A stretch of 7,422 bases of DNA. It comes from Mariniphaga sp. (GTDB taxonomy: Bacteria; Bacteroidota; Bacteroidia; Bacteroidales; Prolixibacteraceae). A model generated the notes under the pieces. It saw nothing but the letters and a program-made list of their open reading frames with translations. It searched no databases and was not told the origin of the DNA. Shown in pieces: positions 5,974 to 7,422 of this stretch; the stretch's first letter is position 1; every line of letters begins with the position of its first letter. Position numbers and translations under genes: made by a program. The DNA is taken from contig JANYLE010000430.1 in the NCBI GenBank assembly GCA_025363795.1, positions 1-7,422 of the forward strand, in the 5' to 3' direction.

Positions 5974-7407
5974 ATGCCAGACAGGCGCAATTTAAAAGAT
6001 CATCTTATCCATCCGGCTTTCAGTCAGATCGGCAAAATCTCCGATCAGGAGGGAACAGAGACCTATGTTGTAGGAGGCTTTGTTCGCGACGTACTTTTGG
6101 GCCGTAAGCGGGAAGTTTATGATATAGATATTGTCACGGTCGGCAGCGGAATCGATCTGGCAACCAAAGTTGCGGCATCGTTACGCCCGGGACTTAAAGT
6201 AAGTGTTTTCAAGAATTTCGGAACGGCGATGTTCCGATTTAACGATATTGATTTTGAGTTTGTCGGAGCACGTCGCGAGTCGTATCGTCACGAAAGCCGC
6301 AAACCTATCGTTGAAGACGGAACCCTCGAAGATGATCAGAAACGACGTGATTTCACTATCAATGCTTTGGCCATATGCCTCAACAGTGACCGTTTTGGCG
6401 AATTACTCGATCCGTTTGACGGCGTTGGCGATTTAGCGAATAAATTGATTAAGACTCCGCTCGAACCGGAGATCACCTTCTCTGATGATCCGTTACGAAT
6501 GCTCAGAGCCATACGGTTTGCGACGCAGCTCAATTTCATTATCGAGGAAAAGACACTTACGGCCATCCAAACCCAATCCAACCGGCTGGGAATCGTTTCG
6601 AAGGAACGGATAACCGACGAGATCAATAAAATCATGCTTACACCTACCCCATCTATCGGATTTAAATTACTCGAAAAGACGGGTTTACTGGCTATTATAC
6701 TTCCTGAAGTTCAGAAACTAAAAGGTCGCGAGACGCGAAACGGCATCGGGCACAAAGATAATTTTTACCATACGCTCGAAGTGCTCGACCGGATATCAAA
6801 AAATACTGATAACCTGTGGTTGCGTTGGGCCGCTTTGCTCCACGATGTTGCGAAACCGGTCACCAAACGGTTTGATGAGCGGCTGGGCTGGACCTTTCAT
6901 GCCCATAATTTCATTGGGGAGAAGATGTTGCCTTCAATTTTCGACCGGCTAAAACTTCCGCTCAACGAAAAACTCAAGTACGTTCAGAAGATGGTTTCGC
7001 TCCACATGCGCCCCATTGTTTTATCGGAAGAGGAAGTTACCGATTCTGCGGTGCGACGATTGCTGTTCGATGCGGGGGATGATATTGATGACCTGATGAC
7101 CCTTTGCGAAGCCGATATCACCTCGAAGAATCCCGAAAAGGTGAGCCGGTTCCTTTCCAACTTTCAGTTGGTGCGCGAGAAATTGAAAGACATTGAAGAA
7201 AAGGACGCCCTCCGCAATTTTCAACCTCCCATCACAGGTGAAATCATCATGGAAACCTTCTCGCTTCAGCCTGGTCGCGAAATCGGAATCCTCAAATCGG
7301 CGATTAAGGAGGCAATCCTTGAAGGAGAAATCCATAACAATTACGAGGATGCCTACCAGTTTATGCTGACCAAAGGGAAAGAGCTGGGGCTTGCTGCCAA
7401 AGCCTGA
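5974..7407 (+). CDS. cca: CCA tRNA nucleotidyltransferase with HD domain (class II)
   Basis: The enzyme builds or repairs the 3' CCA end of tRNAs in the cytoplasm from CTP and ATP. The 477-residue protein has the class II nucleotidyltransferase head: GGFVRDVLLG (34-43) and the metal-binding pair Asp50/Asp52 in YDIDIV. RRDFTINAL (124-132) follows, then DDPLRMLRAIRF (171-182), the place of the EDxxR nucleotide-selecting motif, with Asp where many homologues have Glu. After a helical tRNA-binding neck comes an HD phosphohydrolase-type domain with His260, His266, His290-Asp291 (LLHDVAKP), His309 and His311. HD domains in this family can carry phosphatase or phosphodiesterase activity; that is family knowledge and not shown here. 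The ATG at 5974 is the only start that fits the full N-terminus, and its first base is the last base of a TAA ending a short upstream frame. A poly(A) polymerase or an A-only-adding enzyme is possible from sequence class alone, but the single full-length head plus HD layout fits a CCA enzyme best. Confidence 0.92.
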   Translation: MPDRRNLKDHLIHPAFSQIGKISDQEGTETYVVGGFVRDVLLGRKREVYDIDIVTVGSGIDLATKVAASLRPGLKVSVFKNFGTAMFRFNDIDFEFVGARRESYRHESRKPIVEDGTLEDDQKRRDFTINALAICLNSDRFGELLDPFDGVGDLANKLIKTPLEPEITFSDDPLRMLRAIRFATQLNFIIEEKTLTAIQTQSNRLGIVSKERITDEINKIMLTPTPSIGFKLLEKTGLLAIILPEVQKLKGRETRNGIGHKDNFYHTLEVLDRISKNTDNLWLRWAALLHDVAKPVTKRFDERLGWTFHAHNFIGEKMLPSIFDRLKLPLNEKLKYVQKMVSLHMRPIVLSEEEVTDSAVRRLLFDAGDDIDDLMTLCEADITSKNPEKVSRFLSNFQLVREKLKDIEEKDALRNFQPPITGEIIMETFSLQPGREIGILKSAIKEAILEGEIHNNYEDAYQFMLTKGKELGLAAKA

Positions 7408-7422
7408 TCCAGCTTCATCGTT

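Noticed and set aside
1..7422. CRISPR array, tRNA or rRNA gene, insertion sequence, riboswitch, or phage/defence system
   Set aside because: No spaced direct repeats, cloverleaf, transposase, terminal repeats or conserved aptamer pattern could be seen; almost all of the window is accounted for by four ordinary genes.

Overview
The window looks like chromosomal core DNA from a member of the Bacteroidota. The grounds are a GldJ-type FGE-fold lipoprotein next to a PorU-type C25 peptidase, a pairing tied to the type IX secretion system (T9SS) of that phylum; TAnnTTTG -7 promoter elements; and the absence of strong Shine-Dalgarno sequences at the starts. Class or family cannot be fixed from the sequence alone. 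An environmental Bacteroidales/Marinilabiliales-like or Flavobacteriia-like lineage would fit.

Layout. Positions 1-2712 (minus strand) are one uninterrupted reading frame of 904 codons that runs off the left edge: the N-terminal three quarters or so of PorU, the T9SS signal peptidase/sortase, with signal peptide and His/Cys catalytic pair. Positions 2713-3008 are a divergent intergenic region of 296 bp with two TATATTTG promoter-like boxes facing right and a 9-bp inverted repeat. Positions 3009-4454 (plus) encode the lipoprotein GldJ. A strong hairpin terminator follows at about 4475-4510. Positions 4523-5815 (plus) encode MurF, which makes the last cytoplasmic peptidoglycan precursor. A 158-bp gap with a promoter-like box near its right end precedes 5974-7407 (plus), a CCA tRNA nucleotidyltransferase with a C-terminal HD domain. 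The last 15 bases hold nothing recognisable.

How the genes relate. GldJ sits on the periplasmic side of the outer membrane and, in Flavobacterium, stabilises GldK and is needed for secretion and gliding. PorU removes the C-terminal signal of cargo proteins after they cross the outer membrane and joins them to their surface anchor. Together they mark a T9SS locus, and porV would be the expected gene beyond the left edge. MurF and the CCA enzyme are housekeeping genes with no evident mechanistic link to secretion.

I found no mobile element, CRISPR array, RNA gene or convincing undescribed system. The points worth a second look are modest: the divergent control region, the degenerate FGE active site and short tail of GldJ, the terminator directly ahead of murF, and a six-codon leader frame overlapping the start of the CCA gene.
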